A stretch of 64,000 nucleotides of DNA from Prochlorococcus marinus str. MIT 9312 (GCF_000012645.1 NC_007577.1:1302001-1366000), one strand, 5' to 3'; shown: positions 8,453-18,251, counted from the first letter of the stretch. Made by a program: numbers and translations. The notes: generated from the sequence alone by a model not told the origin.

Positions 8453-9823
8453 ATGATTTGCGGAAGCAAAAAGAAGGCATATCTTAAATCGCAAAATTTA
8501 AAGATTCTTGGCCAAGGCAAGTTAAATGGAATAGTTAAGATAAATGGCGCGAAGAATTCGGCCTTAGTTTTATTGGCATCATCATTGCTAACTAATGAAA
8601 AAATAATACTTGAAAATATTCCTTATCTTACTGATATTGAGAAAATGGGAAATATCCTAAAAAATTTAGGAGTTAATTTAATTGATAAAAATGACCAATT
8701 AGAGATAGATCCAACAAATATTTCCATTAAAGAACTTCCATATGAACTAGTTAATGGATTAAGAGCTAGTTTCTTTTGCATAGGTGCACTATTAACTAAA
8801 TTTGGAGAAGCTCAAGTACCCTTACCAGGTGGATGCAATATTGGATCAAGGCCAATAGACGAGCACATTAATGGACTCATCGCATTAGGCGCAGACATTA
8901 TTATTGAAGAGGGAATTGTCAAGGCAAAGATAAGGGGAAACAAAAATAAACTTCATGGTACTCATATTAAATTGAAGTGTCCAAGCGTAGGAGCAACTGA
9001 AACTTTAATAATGGCTGCATCTTTAGCGGAAGGAAGAACTACTATTGAGAATGCTGCAAGAGAGCCTGAAATTCAGGATTTATGCCATATGCTTAATAAA
9101 ATGGGGGCAAAGATTTACGACTCCGGTAAAGAAACAATAATTATTGATGGTGTTAATAAGCTAGGTGGTTGTACTCATAAAGTAATTCCAGACCGAATAG
9201 AAGCTGGAACTTTTCTAATAGCTGCTGCTGCAACTTCCTCTTCAATAACAATTTCTCCTGTGATCCCTCATCATCTTGAAGCTGTTACTAATAAGCTTCA
9301 AGAAAGTGGGAGTAAAATTACTATTAAAGGTAATTCGATTTCAATCAAGAGTAAGGAGATTAAAGGAGTAGATATTGAAACAGCTCCTTTTCCAGGATTT
9401 CCTACTGATTTGCAAGCACCATTTACAGCACTAATGACAATAGCAAATGGTGAATCAAAGATCACTGAAACGATTTTCGAAAACAGAATGAATCATATTC
9501 ATTTACTTAATAAAATGGGTGCCCGTATAAAACTAAATGAAAACGTAGCTTACATTAAAGGTGTTAAAACACTTAATGGGATGGATCTAATAGGCTCAGA
9601 TTTAAGGTCATCAGCCGCATTAATAATTGCTGGAATCATCGCAGAAGGTACTAGTAATATCTATGGTTTAGAACATTTAGATAGAGGTTATGAAAATTTT
9701 GAATTAAAACTAAAAAAATTAGGTATTAAAATAACTAGGGAGTTTAATAAAAGTACTTTTGAGGAGAATGAATTTAAAATTGAACCTAAATCTGAAGACA
9801 TTTCAAATCTTAGAGCAGCTTAG
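8453..9823 (+). CDS. murA: UDP-N-acetylglucosamine 1-carboxyvinyltransferase
   Basis: MurA transfers enolpyruvate from PEP to UDP-GlcNAc, the first committed step of peptidoglycan synthesis and the fosfomycin target. KINGAKNSALVLLA (residues ~29-42) is the conserved Lys-Asn region and Cys128 in PGGCNIGSRPID is the fosfomycin-reactive cysteine. At 456 residues it is longer than the usual ~420, with a short basic N-terminal extension and about 25 extra C-terminal residues. It is divergent from the SpoU methyltransferase. Confidence 0.95.
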   Translation: MICGSKKKAYLKSQNLKILGQGKLNGIVKINGAKNSALVLLASSLLTNEKIILENIPYLTDIEKMGNILKNLGVNLIDKNDQLEIDPTNISIKELPYELVNGLRASFFCIGALLTKFGEAQVPLPGGCNIGSRPIDEHINGLIALGADIIIEEGIVKAKIRGNKNKLHGTHIKLKCPSVGATETLIMAASLAEGRTTIENAAREPEIQDLCHMLNKMGAKIYDSGKETIIIDGVNKLGGCTHKVIPDRIEAGTFLIAAAATSSSITISPVIPHHLEAVTNKLQESGSKITIKGNSISIKSKEIKGVDIETAPFPGFPTDLQAPFTALMTIANGESKITETIFENRMNHIHLLNKMGARIKLNENVAYIKGVKTLNGMDLIGSDLRSSAALIIAGIIAEGTSNIYGLEHLDRGYENFELKLKKLGIKITREFNKSTFEENEFKIEPKSEDISNLRAA

Positions 9824-9861
9824 TCAGAAACAAAGAAATTTTAAATACTAAGTAAATTAAT

Positions 9862-9972
9862 TCAAACGTAAGCAATATTGATTAGTGAAATACAACCTAA
9901 AAATAAAAATAACAAAACTAAAAAGCGATTAGACCAATTTTTATTTAAACCACTAAACTTAAAATCATTCAT
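9862..9972 (-). CDS. Candidate 36-residue single-span membrane protein
   Basis: A small reading frame starting MNDFKFSGLNKNW, then a clear membrane span (RFLVLLFLFLGCISLINIAYV) to the stop. Its ATG overlaps the TGA of the small gene just upstream by one dinucleotide step (stop and start share bases 9970-9971), which suggests coupled translation. I do not recognise the family. Size and topology resemble small photosynthetic or membrane-complex subunits, but that is only an analogy. Confidence 0.4.
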   Translation of the reverse strand: MNDFKFSGLNKNWSNRFLVLLFLFLGCISLINIAYV

Positions 9973-10076
9973 GCCCAGGTTCCACTATTAGATCCAAATG
10001 CCGTCAAAATAGTTATTGCAACGAAAAGATAAGGGACAAATTTTAAGGATAACTTTTTAGCTTGGGTTTTAGACAT
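9969..10076 (-). CDS. Candidate 35-residue single-span membrane protein
   Basis: A basic N-terminus (MSKTQAKKLSLK) is followed by a hydrophobic span (FVPYLFVAITILTAFG) and a short tail ending SNSGTWA. An AGGA lies about 10 bases before the ATG. It overlaps the next small gene at TGA/ATG. No known family is recognised; the pair fills the otherwise empty space between murA and tRNA-Leu. The region 10077-10328 beyond it shows nothing I can support. Confidence 0.4.
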   Translation of the reverse strand: MSKTQAKKLSLKFVPYLFVAITILTAFGSNSGTWA

Positions 10077-10328
10077 TAGATTTTTTCCTAAATATAACAC
10101 AATATTACTAATTATGAAGCTATTTCCTGCAAAAAGTGCTTTTATAGGGAATTAAGCGCAAAACTGTGCCATAAATGCCTCAAAACTTTATTTTTTGTCT
10201 TATTTCTTGTCAGCAAATCCAATAAATATTACGCTATGTTTTTATTAAAAAAATTTAACTAATGGCAAACGTTATCTTAATCGCTCTTCCTTAACCACCA
10301 AACGCATAGTCAATAAAATGAATTTTGT

Positions 10329-10334
10329 TATAAT
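10329..10334 (+). promoter_or_regulatory. Probable -10 box for tRNA-Leu/argD
   Basis: A perfect TATAAT lies 30 bases before the mature tRNA-Leu, which would give a start near 10341 and a short 5' leader. The -35 region is weak (ATAGTC-like), as is common in Prochlorococcus. Because argD follows the tRNA at once, this promoter may serve both. Confidence 0.5.
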
Positions 10335-10363
10335 AAAAAAGTTCATTATTTTTCAAAAGCCTT

Positions 10364-10445
10364 GGGAGCGTGGTGGAATTGGTAGACGCACCGCACTCAA
10401 AATGCGGCACCTTCGGGTATGTCGGTTCAAGTCCGACCGCTCCCA
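10364..10445 (+). tRNA. tRNA-Leu (anticodon CAA)
   Basis: The seven-base acceptor GGGAGCG pairs perfectly with CGCTCCC. The anticodon stem CCGCA/TGCGG encloses loop CTCAAAA, giving anticodon CAA for UUG. A variable arm (CACCTTCGGGTATG) and the GTTCAAGTC T-loop mark a type II leucine tRNA. The discriminator base is A and CCA is not encoded. The argD start codon comes five bases later. Confidence 0.95.
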
Positions 10446-10450
10446 CTTTG

Positions 10451-11626
10451 ATGAATACTTATAGTCGATTCGATATATCTTTCAAAAAAGGTAAAGGTTG
10501 TTGGCTATGGGACAAAAAAGGTAAAAAGTATCTTGATGCAGTCGCTGGTATAGCAACTTGTAGTCTTGGTCATAGCGATAGAGTTTTAAGACGAAGACTA
10601 TCAACTCAACTAAAAAAGATTCAACACATTTCAAATCTCTATAACATTGAAGAACAAGAACAATTAAGCAAAACTCTAACGAATATTAGTTGTGCTGAAA
10701 GCGTCTTTTTCTGCAACAGTGGTGCGGAAGCAAATGAATCAGCAATTAAATTAATTAAAAAATATGGGAACACCACAAATAAAGGTAAAGAATCAATTAT
10801 TCTCTCAGCAGAATCCAGCTTTCATGGCAGAACGCTGGCAGCCTTGAGTGCTACCGGTCAGCCAAAATACCAAGAAGGTTTCGAACCAATGATTAAAGGG
10901 TTCAAATTTTTTAAATTTAACAATTTTGATTCAGTAAAAAAATTATTTGAAGAGTGTGAAAATAAAGATCAAAAAATTTCTGGCGTTTTAGTTGAACCAA
11001 TACAAGGAGAAGGTGGCGTAATTCCTGGAAGTAAAATATTTTTTAAAAGCCTAAGAGAAATATGTGATAAATATGGTTCTCTTCTAATTTTTGATGAGGT
11101 CCAAAGTGGGGTAGGTCGAACTGGAAAAATGTGGGGTTATGAGAATTTAGGAATTGAACCTGATGGATTCACCCTCGCTAAAGGATTAGGAGGAGGTCAT
11201 GCAATTGGAGCATTATTGGTAAAAGAAAAAGCTAACATTTTTTCACCAGGAGATCATGCCAGCACTTTTGGAGGGAACCCATTCGCATGTAAGGCTGCCT
11301 TAACTGTATTAGAAGAAATAAAGAGAAGAAATCTTATAAATAATGTTTATCTAAGAGGGGACCAATTAAGCGCTGGATTTGAAGAATTGTCAAAAAAATT
11401 TCCAAATATTATTAGGGGGAAAAGAGGTTTAGGTTTAATACAAGGTCTTGTTATCAATAATGATTATGCTGATGCTAAAGAAATTACATTAAAAGCTTTT
11501 GACAAAGGATTACTAGTAGTTCCAGCAGGAGGGAACGTTGTTAGGATTGTCCCACCATTAATTATATCTCGAAGAGAAATTAATATTCTTTTAGATAAGC
11601 TGAATTCAATTTTTGAGGAGTTATAG
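10451..11626 (+). CDS. argD: Acetylornithine aminotransferase
   Basis: A PLP-dependent class III aminotransferase that makes N-acetylornithine in arginine synthesis. I see the GIATCSLGHS region, FFCNSGAEANESAIK, FDEVQSGVGRTG and the PLP lysine in LAKGLGGG. The frame stays open upstream through the tRNA, but the first sensible start is the ATG at 10451 (MNTYSRFDISF), giving 391 residues as expected. Only five bases separate this ATG from the tRNA-Leu 3' end, so no separate Shine-Dalgarno is possible outside the tRNA. folC follows 11 bases after the stop. Confidence 0.95.
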   Translation: MNTYSRFDISFKKGKGCWLWDKKGKKYLDAVAGIATCSLGHSDRVLRRRLSTQLKKIQHISNLYNIEEQEQLSKTLTNISCAESVFFCNSGAEANESAIKLIKKYGNTTNKGKESIILSAESSFHGRTLAALSATGQPKYQEGFEPMIKGFKFFKFNNFDSVKKLFEECENKDQKISGVLVEPIQGEGGVIPGSKIFFKSLREICDKYGSLLIFDEVQSGVGRTGKMWGYENLGIEPDGFTLAKGLGGGHAIGALLVKEKANIFSPGDHASTFGGNPFACKAALTVLEEIKRRNLINNVYLRGDQLSAGFEELSKKFPNIIRGKRGLGLIQGLVINNDYADAKEITLKAFDKGLLVVPAGGNVVRIVPPLIISRREINILLDKLNSIFEEL

Positions 11627-11637
11627 CACTTTAAATT

Positions 11638-12870
11638 TTGAAAAATGCAAATTTAAAAAATTTTAAATTATTATCACCCAAATATGAAAGGGATAATATC
11701 AAGTTAGGTTTATCTAGAATTAAAAAAGCACTTCAGAAACTTGGTAATCCTTGCAAGAATATCCCAGCAATACAAATTATTGGAACTAATGGGAAAGGAT
11801 CAATCGCGGCATATCTAGAAAGTATACTTTTTGAAGCTAAAATGAATTTTGGGGTAACTACATCTCCTCATCTTTTTGATATATGTGAGAGGATTAGAGT
11901 TAATAAAAAAAATATTAACAAAACTGATTTTGAAATAATCTATAGATTAATAGAAAAAAATTTTTCAACATATGAATTAACTCCTTTTGAAAAAATTATT
12001 TGCTGCGCACTAAATTTTTTTGACAATGAAAAAGTTGAATTAATAATTCTTGAAGCTGGCTTAGGAGGACGATTAGACGCGACAACAGCCCATAAATTAA
12101 GACCAATCATTGCTATTGGAAACATTGGCTTAGACCATAAAGAATTTCTTGGAGATACGATTGAAAAAATTGCCAAAGAAAAATTAGCAGTTATTGAAAA
12201 AAACTCAATTGTTATTTCCTGCAACCAAAACAGTCAAGTTGAAAATTTAATAACCAAAAAAGTTGAAGAGGTTGGAGCAGAAATCATCTGGAAAGATTCA
12301 ACTTCAAACAGCTATGAGCTTGGATTAAAAGGAATTTTCCAAAAGCAAAATGCTTCAGTCGCCATTGGAGTAATTGAAGCTCTTAATAAGTTGGGATTTA
12401 GTATTAAAGAAAAATATATATCTGAAGGTCTTAAAAAAACAACTTGGCAAGGAAGGTTAGAAATAATAACTTACTTAAACAAAAAAATTCTTGTAGATTG
12501 TGCGCATAATTATCCTGCTGCAAAAGCACTTTCTAATGAGCGAAGCAATTGGAAGCATGAAGAAGAAGGAATTTATTGGATTTTAGGTGTCCAAAGACAA
12601 AAAGATGTGCACGCAATATTAAAAACACTTCTAAAGAAAAATGATCACTTATTACTTGTTCCAGTTCCAAACCAACCTAGTTGGCAATTAAAAGAACTTT
12701 CTCAGATTAAAGAAATTGATTTTCAAAACATAATTGAGTTTGAGAAATTTGAATTTGCCATTGAATATTTATTTGCCCTTCAAAAATGGCCCCTTAATCT
12801 TCCTGTTTTAACAGGTTCTATTTTTTTAGTGGCTGAATTTATTAAATTTGCCAATAAACAGAAATGTTAA
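11638..12870 (+). CDS. folC: Folylpolyglutamate synthase / dihydrofolate synthase
   Basis: FolC joins glutamate to dihydropteroate and lengthens the folate polyglutamate tail. The Mur-ligase-like P-loop GTNGKGSI is near residue 50, TSPHLFDICERIRVN follows, and LEAGLGGRLDATTA and VDCAHN are present. The start is TTG, with GAGGAG about 20 bases before it at the end of argD, so it is probably cotranscribed with argD. The last four bases overlap the stop of the convergent oxidase gene. Confidence 0.92.
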   Translation: MKNANLKNFKLLSPKYERDNIKLGLSRIKKALQKLGNPCKNIPAIQIIGTNGKGSIAAYLESILFEAKMNFGVTTSPHLFDICERIRVNKKNINKTDFEIIYRLIEKNFSTYELTPFEKIICCALNFFDNEKVELIILEAGLGGRLDATTAHKLRPIIAIGNIGLDHKEFLGDTIEKIAKEKLAVIEKNSIVISCNQNSQVENLITKKVEEVGAEIIWKDSTSNSYELGLKGIFQKQNASVAIGVIEALNKLGFSIKEKYISEGLKKTTWQGRLEIITYLNKKILVDCAHNYPAAKALSNERSNWKHEEEGIYWILGVQRQKDVHAILKTLLKKNDHLLLVPVPNQPSWQLKELSQIKEIDFQNIIEFEKFEFAIEYLFALQKWPLNLPVLTGSIFLVAEFIKFANKQKC

Positions 12871-14222
12871 ATATTAAATTGTTCCTTTATTTTCCAACCC
12901 TCTAATTTCCCTGGATTTAATAGCCCTTTAGGATCAAATTTTAATTTCGCTTTTACTTGATCAGAGTCCACCACTCCTAGGCCTCCGCCCTCGACAGTTA
13001 AAACGTGGGGATTAAAAATAAAAGCACCAAGTTTCTTACAATCTTCTATTATTTCATTTAATTCTTCTACACCATTCCACTTTAATACTGGCAATGCAGC
13101 TAATCGTGGTGATCCTTGCTGAGAAACTGCTTCTAAATGCCAAAGAACTTTTTTACCCCATTTTGTTTTCAAAAAATTAATTAATTCTAGTTCTTTATTC
13201 AGTGGCAAAAGCATCTGTAAATATGTCCAATTTTTATCCCTAGACCTCATATGAAGAGTTGTATGATTCCATACGACTTCAGAAATTCCATTAACGAGTT
13301 TTTCTTCTTCCCCAAGGAGGGTAGATTTAACTTTGAATTTCTTGCAAATCAGTTCTATCGTTTTTATTCCTCCAAGCGTAGATTGTATTAATATCTTGTG
13401 ACTTCTAGATTCACTTTTAAACCATCTTGGCATTTGATATACAATTTCTTCTTCAAGGATTGCTCCCAGTTTCATATCAACTGCGGCGCTAGTAAGAGTT
13501 TTTAATATTTCTATTGTTTGTTCAAATTCAATGCAATCGATAACTATTGAATACCACTTACGTTTGATATCAGTAGCAAGTAATAAAGAAGTAATAATTC
13601 CATTAGTCCCATAAGCATGATTTAAAGGTTCGGATTCTTCAGCATCAAATTTTAATAAAACAGGTTTCTCATTCATCGTCACGGCCTCTAAACCTATAAG
13701 ATTTCCAGGATCTCTTAAAAATCCCCACCTAATCGACCCAATACCTCCTGATCCACCTGCAATAAAGCCTCCAATTGTAGCGGTTTTCCAAGTACTAGGA
13801 AGCAACCTTAATTCCCTCCCATATTTCTCTAATTGTTTATTCAAATCTCCCATTACACAGCCAGACTGTACTTTCACAAAACCTGTCTCAGGATCAAATT
13901 CTTCTAACTTATTAAACTGACTCATCTGCATTACAACTCCTTTAAACAAAGGGACCGCTTGTCCATAATTACCTGTACCTGCCCCCCTTAAAGTAAGAGG
14001 GATAGAAAATTTCCAACAAATTTCTGCTACTTTCTTCACCGCATTATGATCACTAGGTCTCACCACAAAATCAGCAATACATCCATCTAATTTTTCAGTA
14101 AGGATTGGAGAGTAGTTATAAAAATCTTTTGAAAGTCTTTTTACTTCGGATTGGCTTTCAATAATCTCTAAGTTTTTAACTTCCCTAAATTTGTCTATAA
14201 ATTTAAGATTATTTGATGTCAT
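12867..14222 (-). CDS. FAD-linked oxidase (GlcD-like)
   Basis: The N-terminal PCMH-type FAD-binding domain shows LTLRGAGTGNYGQAVP and an IGGFIAGGSGGIGSIRWG segment; the C-terminus has NPHVLTVEGGG and PKGLLNPGKLEGW, as in GlcD and D-lactate dehydrogenases. It probably oxidises a 2-hydroxy acid such as glycolate or lactate, but substrate and acceptor cannot be told from the sequence. No GlcE or GlcF partner lies beside it. It lies 38 bases downstream of the amidohydrolase gene on the same strand. Confidence 0.85.
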   Translation of the reverse strand: MTSNNLKFIDKFREVKNLEIIESQSEVKRLSKDFYNYSPILTEKLDGCIADFVVRPSDHNAVKKVAEICWKFSIPLTLRGAGTGNYGQAVPLFKGVVMQMSQFNKLEEFDPETGFVKVQSGCVMGDLNKQLEKYGRELRLLPSTWKTATIGGFIAGGSGGIGSIRWGFLRDPGNLIGLEAVTMNEKPVLLKFDAEESEPLNHAYGTNGIITSLLLATDIKRKWYSIVIDCIEFEQTIEILKTLTSAAVDMKLGAILEEEIVYQMPRWFKSESRSHKILIQSTLGGIKTIELICKKFKVKSTLLGEEEKLVNGISEVVWNHTTLHMRSRDKNWTYLQMLLPLNKELELINFLKTKWGKKVLWHLEAVSQQGSPRLAALPVLKWNGVEELNEIIEDCKKLGAFIFNPHVLTVEGGGLGVVDSDQVKAKLKFDPKGLLNPGKLEGWKIKEQFNI

Positions 14223-14260
14223 TAAATAAATTTTTTATGTTTTGTATATAAATTAGTCGA

Positions 14261-15496
14261 TCAGCAATGTAAATCGCCTTTTATAAATACTTTTCTTTTT
14301 AAAGTGCTCGAAAAAACATCTGCCCATCTTTGTGCTTCTAAAATCACGAAATCAGCAGGGCACCCCACTTTAATTAAACCATCCCATTTTAAATTTAATA
14401 ATCTACTTGGAGCTAAAAAAATAGAAGAAAGAGTCATTCTCTCCCAAGGATTTAGTTGAAGCATAGGTATCGAGCATGACAACATATAAAAAGGGTCAAA
14501 ATTACCAAATGGGTACCAAGGATCTTGAACGTTATCACTACCTATAGAAACATCCACGTGAGATTTTTGTAATTGCTTTATTGGCGCAACTGGTCTTTTT
14601 AAGGAGGTAGTTTTATTATTTCGATTGAGAAGCCAAAAATTTGTCAGAGGCAGAGCAATAACCTTAATATTTTTCTCAGCCATTTTTTCTCCTAAATATG
14701 TAATCTCACTATGACTTAGTGAAATAAGACTACTTAGATGACTACAAGTAATGGGAATACTATTAATATTTAAATTTTCCATTGTCTCTAATAAAACTTT
14801 TATTCCTGCTCCAGGCTCAATAGTTGATTCATCTATATGCAAATCAATTTCTAATTTATATTTACTCGCAAGAAGAAGCATCTTTGCGAGAAATTTGCTT
14901 GTATCTTTTTTATTAAAAGGGGGGACAATAACACCCCCTAAAATGCCTCCACGAGAGGAAAATATTTTTGCTAATTCTTCTCCATTAGAAGTATCCCAGA
15001 ATTCCAATGGAGCTAGAGCAACGAATTGTAATTTCAATTCAGATGAAAATTTTTTTTGTAATTTAAAAAGTTCAATCCAAATATCAATCGACTGACTTTT
15101 GTATGTATCAATATGACTTCTAATAGCTCGGTATCCATTTTTTATGGCAAGTTTTAATGATTTCTCAACTCTCTCAATAACCTTATCTGTATTTCTAGTT
15201 CTATGTTCTTCAAGATTTACTGATAATGCACCACTATAGTTTGATTCTAAATTAGGAAAATCTTCCCATGTAAAAGATTTATCAAAATGCGAATGCGTCT
15301 CAACAAATCTTGGGAGTAAAATATTTTTTGGTTTTTTATCTTTAATTTTTAAGGACTTTAACTCAGAAACAAATCCATTTTCCCAAGTAATCGAAACTGA
15401 ACATAAATCCTCTACATCAATATTGAGGCCATCAAAATCTTCTATTAAAAAAAGGCTTCTGGGAATAAGAACCTCAGCTGTGCCGGAATTACTCAA
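14261..15496 (-). CDS. Amidohydrolase related to cytosine deaminase
   Basis: A metal-dependent hydrolase of the amidohydrolase superfamily. Metal-binding His68 and His70 are in THSHFDKS, then HIDES, a TCSHLSSL histidine, and SIGSDNVQDPWYPFG, a pattern close to CodA-type cytosine deaminases. At 411 residues it has the usual size. The start is TTG. The real substrate (cytosine, another pyrimidine, or a detoxified amide) is not fixed by these motifs. It is upstream of the GlcD-like gene and may be cotranscribed. Confidence 0.8.
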   Translation of the reverse strand: MSNSGTAEVLIPRSLFLIEDFDGLNIDVEDLCSVSITWENGFVSELKSLKIKDKKPKNILLPRFVETHSHFDKSFTWEDFPNLESNYSGALSVNLEEHRTRNTDKVIERVEKSLKLAIKNGYRAIRSHIDTYKSQSIDIWIELFKLQKKFSSELKLQFVALAPLEFWDTSNGEELAKIFSSRGGILGGVIVPPFNKKDTSKFLAKMLLLASKYKLEIDLHIDESTIEPGAGIKVLLETMENLNINSIPITCSHLSSLISLSHSEITYLGEKMAEKNIKVIALPLTNFWLLNRNNKTTSLKRPVAPIKQLQKSHVDVSIGSDNVQDPWYPFGNFDPFYMLSCSIPMLQLNPWERMTLSSIFLAPSRLLNLKWDGLIKVGCPADFVILEAQRWADVFSSTLKRKVFIKGDLHC

Positions 15497-15623
15497 ATCT
15501 TTTAATTTTCTTTTATTTTAGAACATAAGAAAACTTTAATGCTTAAGAAAATAATTCAAATTTCGCTAAAAGATAAAATAACTATGAAAAATTACCCTTG
15601 AGTTGTTAAATTTATAAATGTGC

Positions 15624-15697
15624 GGCGGGCGTCGCCAAGTGGTTAAGGCAGCGGCTTGTGGCGCCGCTATTCGGGGGTTCGAATCCCCTCGCTCGCC
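15624..15697 (+). tRNA. tRNA-His (anticodon GTG)
   Basis: The anticodon stem GCGGC/GCCGC encloses loop TTGTGGC with anticodon GTG. The acceptor GCGGGCG pairs with CGCTCGC (one G-U), and an extra G at position -1 (15624) faces C73, the hallmark of histidine tRNA. The T-loop is TTCGAAT. CCA is not encoded. It is alone between the amidohydrolase and miaB genes. Confidence 0.95.
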
Positions 15698-15768
15698 CTC
15701 AAAAAATTGCAACAAAATTATTTAACTTGTAATTTTGAATTAAAGAATCATAAAAAGTTCCTAGCAAA

Positions 15769-17160
15769 GTGCTAACAAAAACAAAAAAAGAAGAAAAAGA
15801 ATTTCAAAAGGATTCAACTACTAGAAGTTATTGGATAACCACATTTGGATGCCAAATGAACAAGGCCGATTCTGAAAGAATGGCTGGAACGTTAGAGAAA
15901 ATGGGATATACCAGAGCAGATGATGAACTAAATGCCGATTTGGTCCTCTACAATACTTGCACTATAAGAGATAATGCGGAACACAAAGTTTATAGTTTCC
16001 TAGGAAGACAAGCAAAAAGAAAGCACAAAATACCTAGTTTAAAACTTGTTGTCGCAGGTTGCCTTGCTCAGCAAGAAGGAGAGTCCTTACTTAGGAGAGT
16101 GCCAGAACTTGATCTAGTGATGGGTCCTCAACACGTCAATAACCTTGAGAACCTTCTAGGGAAAGTTGATTTAGGTAATCAAGTTGCTGCCACGGAGGAA
16201 ACCTTCATTTCTGAAGACATAACAAATGCGAGAAGAGAAAGCTCTATTTGTGGTTGGGTTAATATCATTTATGGGTGTAATGAAAGATGTTCATATTGTG
16301 TAGTTCCCTCTGTCAGAGGGAAAGAGCAATCAAGATATCCCAATGCTATAAAAAGTGAGATACAAAAATTAGCTGATGATAATTTTAAAGAAATTACTCT
16401 TTTGGGGCAGAATATTGATGCTTATGGAAGAGATCTTCCTGGAACTACAAAAGAGGGGAGAAAAGAAAATACTTTAACTGATCTTTTATATTACATTCAT
16501 GATATTAATGGGATTAGTAGGATTAGGTTTGCTACTAGTCATCCAAGATATTTTTCAAAAAGATTGATTCAAGCTTGTTATGAACTTGATAAAGTCTGTG
16601 AACATTTCCATATTCCCTTCCAAAGTGGAAATGATGAAATCTTAAAGCAGATGTCCAGAGGATATAATATTAAAAAGTATAAAAATATAATTGATAATAT
16701 AAGATCATTAATGCCAGATGCTTCAATTACAGCTGACGCTATAGTTGCTTTCCCAGGAGAAACCGAACAACAATATCAAGATACATTGAAACTTATATCA
16801 GATATTGGCTTTGATCAAGTAAATACAGCAGCATACTCCCCAAGGCCAAATACGCCTGCAGCAGTTTGGTCTAATCAACTTTCGGAAGAAGTAAAAAAAA
16901 CTAGATTACAGGAAATTAATGCTTTGGTAGAGAAAACTGCTAGGAACAGAAATCAAAGATACATTAATAATATTGAAAGCGTTTTAATTGAGGGTTTAAA
17001 TCCAAAAAATTCCTCGCAAATTATGGGTAGAACCAGGACAAATAGATTAACTTTCGTAAAGATTCCCAAAAACATTCAATTTAATTTTTCACTTGGAGAT
17101 GAGATAGATGTCAGAATTAATGAAGCAAGACCTTTTTCTTTAACAGGTGAACTTTGCTAA
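15769..17160 (+). CDS. miaB: tRNA-2-methylthio-N6-dimethylallyladenosine synthase
   Basis: MiaB adds a methylthio group to i6A37 of tRNAs reading UNN codons. The UPF0004 cluster cysteines are Cys28 (TFGCQMN), Cys64 (NTCTIRD) and Cys98 (AGCLAQ). The radical SAM cluster is Cys170, Cys174, Cys177 (CNERCSYC). A TRAM domain closes the protein. The start is GTG. It leads a plus-strand run into ddl (13-base gap) and ftsQ-ftsZ. Confidence 0.96.
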   Translation: MLTKTKKEEKEFQKDSTTRSYWITTFGCQMNKADSERMAGTLEKMGYTRADDELNADLVLYNTCTIRDNAEHKVYSFLGRQAKRKHKIPSLKLVVAGCLAQQEGESLLRRVPELDLVMGPQHVNNLENLLGKVDLGNQVAATEETFISEDITNARRESSICGWVNIIYGCNERCSYCVVPSVRGKEQSRYPNAIKSEIQKLADDNFKEITLLGQNIDAYGRDLPGTTKEGRKENTLTDLLYYIHDINGISRIRFATSHPRYFSKRLIQACYELDKVCEHFHIPFQSGNDEILKQMSRGYNIKKYKNIIDNIRSLMPDASITADAIVAFPGETEQQYQDTLKLISDIGFDQVNTAAYSPRPNTPAAVWSNQLSEEVKKTRLQEINALVEKTARNRNQRYINNIESVLIEGLNPKNSSQIMGRTRTNRLTFVKIPKNIQFNFSLGDEIDVRINEARPFSLTGELC

Positions 17161-17173
17161 AAATTTTTTCTAA

Positions 17174-18241
17174 ATGATCGAGGAAAAGAAAAAATGTATT
17201 GGATTAATATTTGGTGGATATTCCAATGAGCATGATGTATCAATATCCTCTGCTAAGACAGTTTTTAATGCCTTTAATTCAGAAATTAATAAACAACGCT
17301 TTAATGTTAAAGCCTTTTACATAAATAAATATGGAGATTGGATTGATAATGATATCTCAGTTAAGATCCTGATTGGTGAAATTGAACACAAAAAAACAAA
17401 AAAACAAGAGCTTTTTAATCAAAAAAAAATTAACTTCCTTGACGGAATTGAATTTCAAAATATTGATATTTGGTTTCCACTTCTTCATGGATTTAATGGC
17501 GAAGATGGATCAATTCATGGATTACTAAAATTCACAAATAAACCTTTAGTCGGATGTGGGATTCTTGGCTCTGCTCTTGGTATGGATAAAATATTGATGA
17601 AGACAATTTTCTCAAATCTAAAAATTCCACAAGTTAATTATTTAGTTATTCAAAACGAAGATTTGAATAATCTAGAAGTAAAAAATAAGTTAATTATTGA
17701 GATAATAAAAAAATTAAATTTTCCTGTTTTTGTTAAACCATCTAACTCTGGTTCATCCCTTGGCATTTCTAAAGTAATAAATAAATCAGCATTATTAAAA
17801 GCTTTAGAAAAGGCTTGGGAAATAGATGCAAGAATTTTAGTAGAAGAAGGTTTAGAGACAAGAGAGATTGAATGCGGAATAATTGGGAATTCAGAACTCT
17901 TAACCTCTGAGATTGGAGAGGTAGAATACGGAAGTGATTGGTATGATTATGATTCAAAATATAACTCAAATAATAAGATAACTATCCCAGCCAAAATAGA
18001 TTCTAAAATCACTAAACAAATTAAAGAAATTGCTATTCAAAGTTGTAGAACACTAAATATTTTTGGTTTTGCAAGGGTAGATTTCTTTTTAGAAAAATCT
18101 TCAAATAAAATTTTTTTAAATGAAATAAATACAATTCCTGGTTTTACAAAAAAAAGTATGTTTCCAATGCTCTGGGAAGCTTCGGGTTTAAATATTGAAC
18201 AACTTGTGGCTAAACTAGTAGATATATCTCTAGATTTATAA
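17174..18241 (+). CDS. ddl: D-alanine--D-alanine ligase
   Basis: An ATP-grasp ligase that makes the D-Ala-D-Ala dipeptide for peptidoglycan. GGYSNEHDVSISSA opens the protein, LLHGFNGEDGSIHGLL and FVKPSNSGSSLGISKV follow, and NEINTIPGFTKKSMFP closes the active site. It is 355 residues, the usual size, and starts 13 bases after miaB. The division genes follow, the common dcw-like arrangement in cyanobacteria. Confidence 0.96.
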   Translation: MIEEKKKCIGLIFGGYSNEHDVSISSAKTVFNAFNSEINKQRFNVKAFYINKYGDWIDNDISVKILIGEIEHKKTKKQELFNQKKINFLDGIEFQNIDIWFPLLHGFNGEDGSIHGLLKFTNKPLVGCGILGSALGMDKILMKTIFSNLKIPQVNYLVIQNEDLNNLEVKNKLIIEIIKKLNFPVFVKPSNSGSSLGISKVINKSALLKALEKAWEIDARILVEEGLETREIECGIIGNSELLTSEIGEVEYGSDWYDYDSKYNSNNKITIPAKIDSKITKQIKEIAIQSCRTLNIFGFARVDFFLEKSSNKIFLNEINTIPGFTKKSMFPMLWEASGLNIEQLVAKLVDISLDL

Positions 18242-18251
18242 TTCAAATCAA

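Noticed and set aside
10370-10450. An argD reading frame that begins inside tRNA-Leu
   Set aside because: The tRNA is complete and the first family-like residues begin at ATG 10451.
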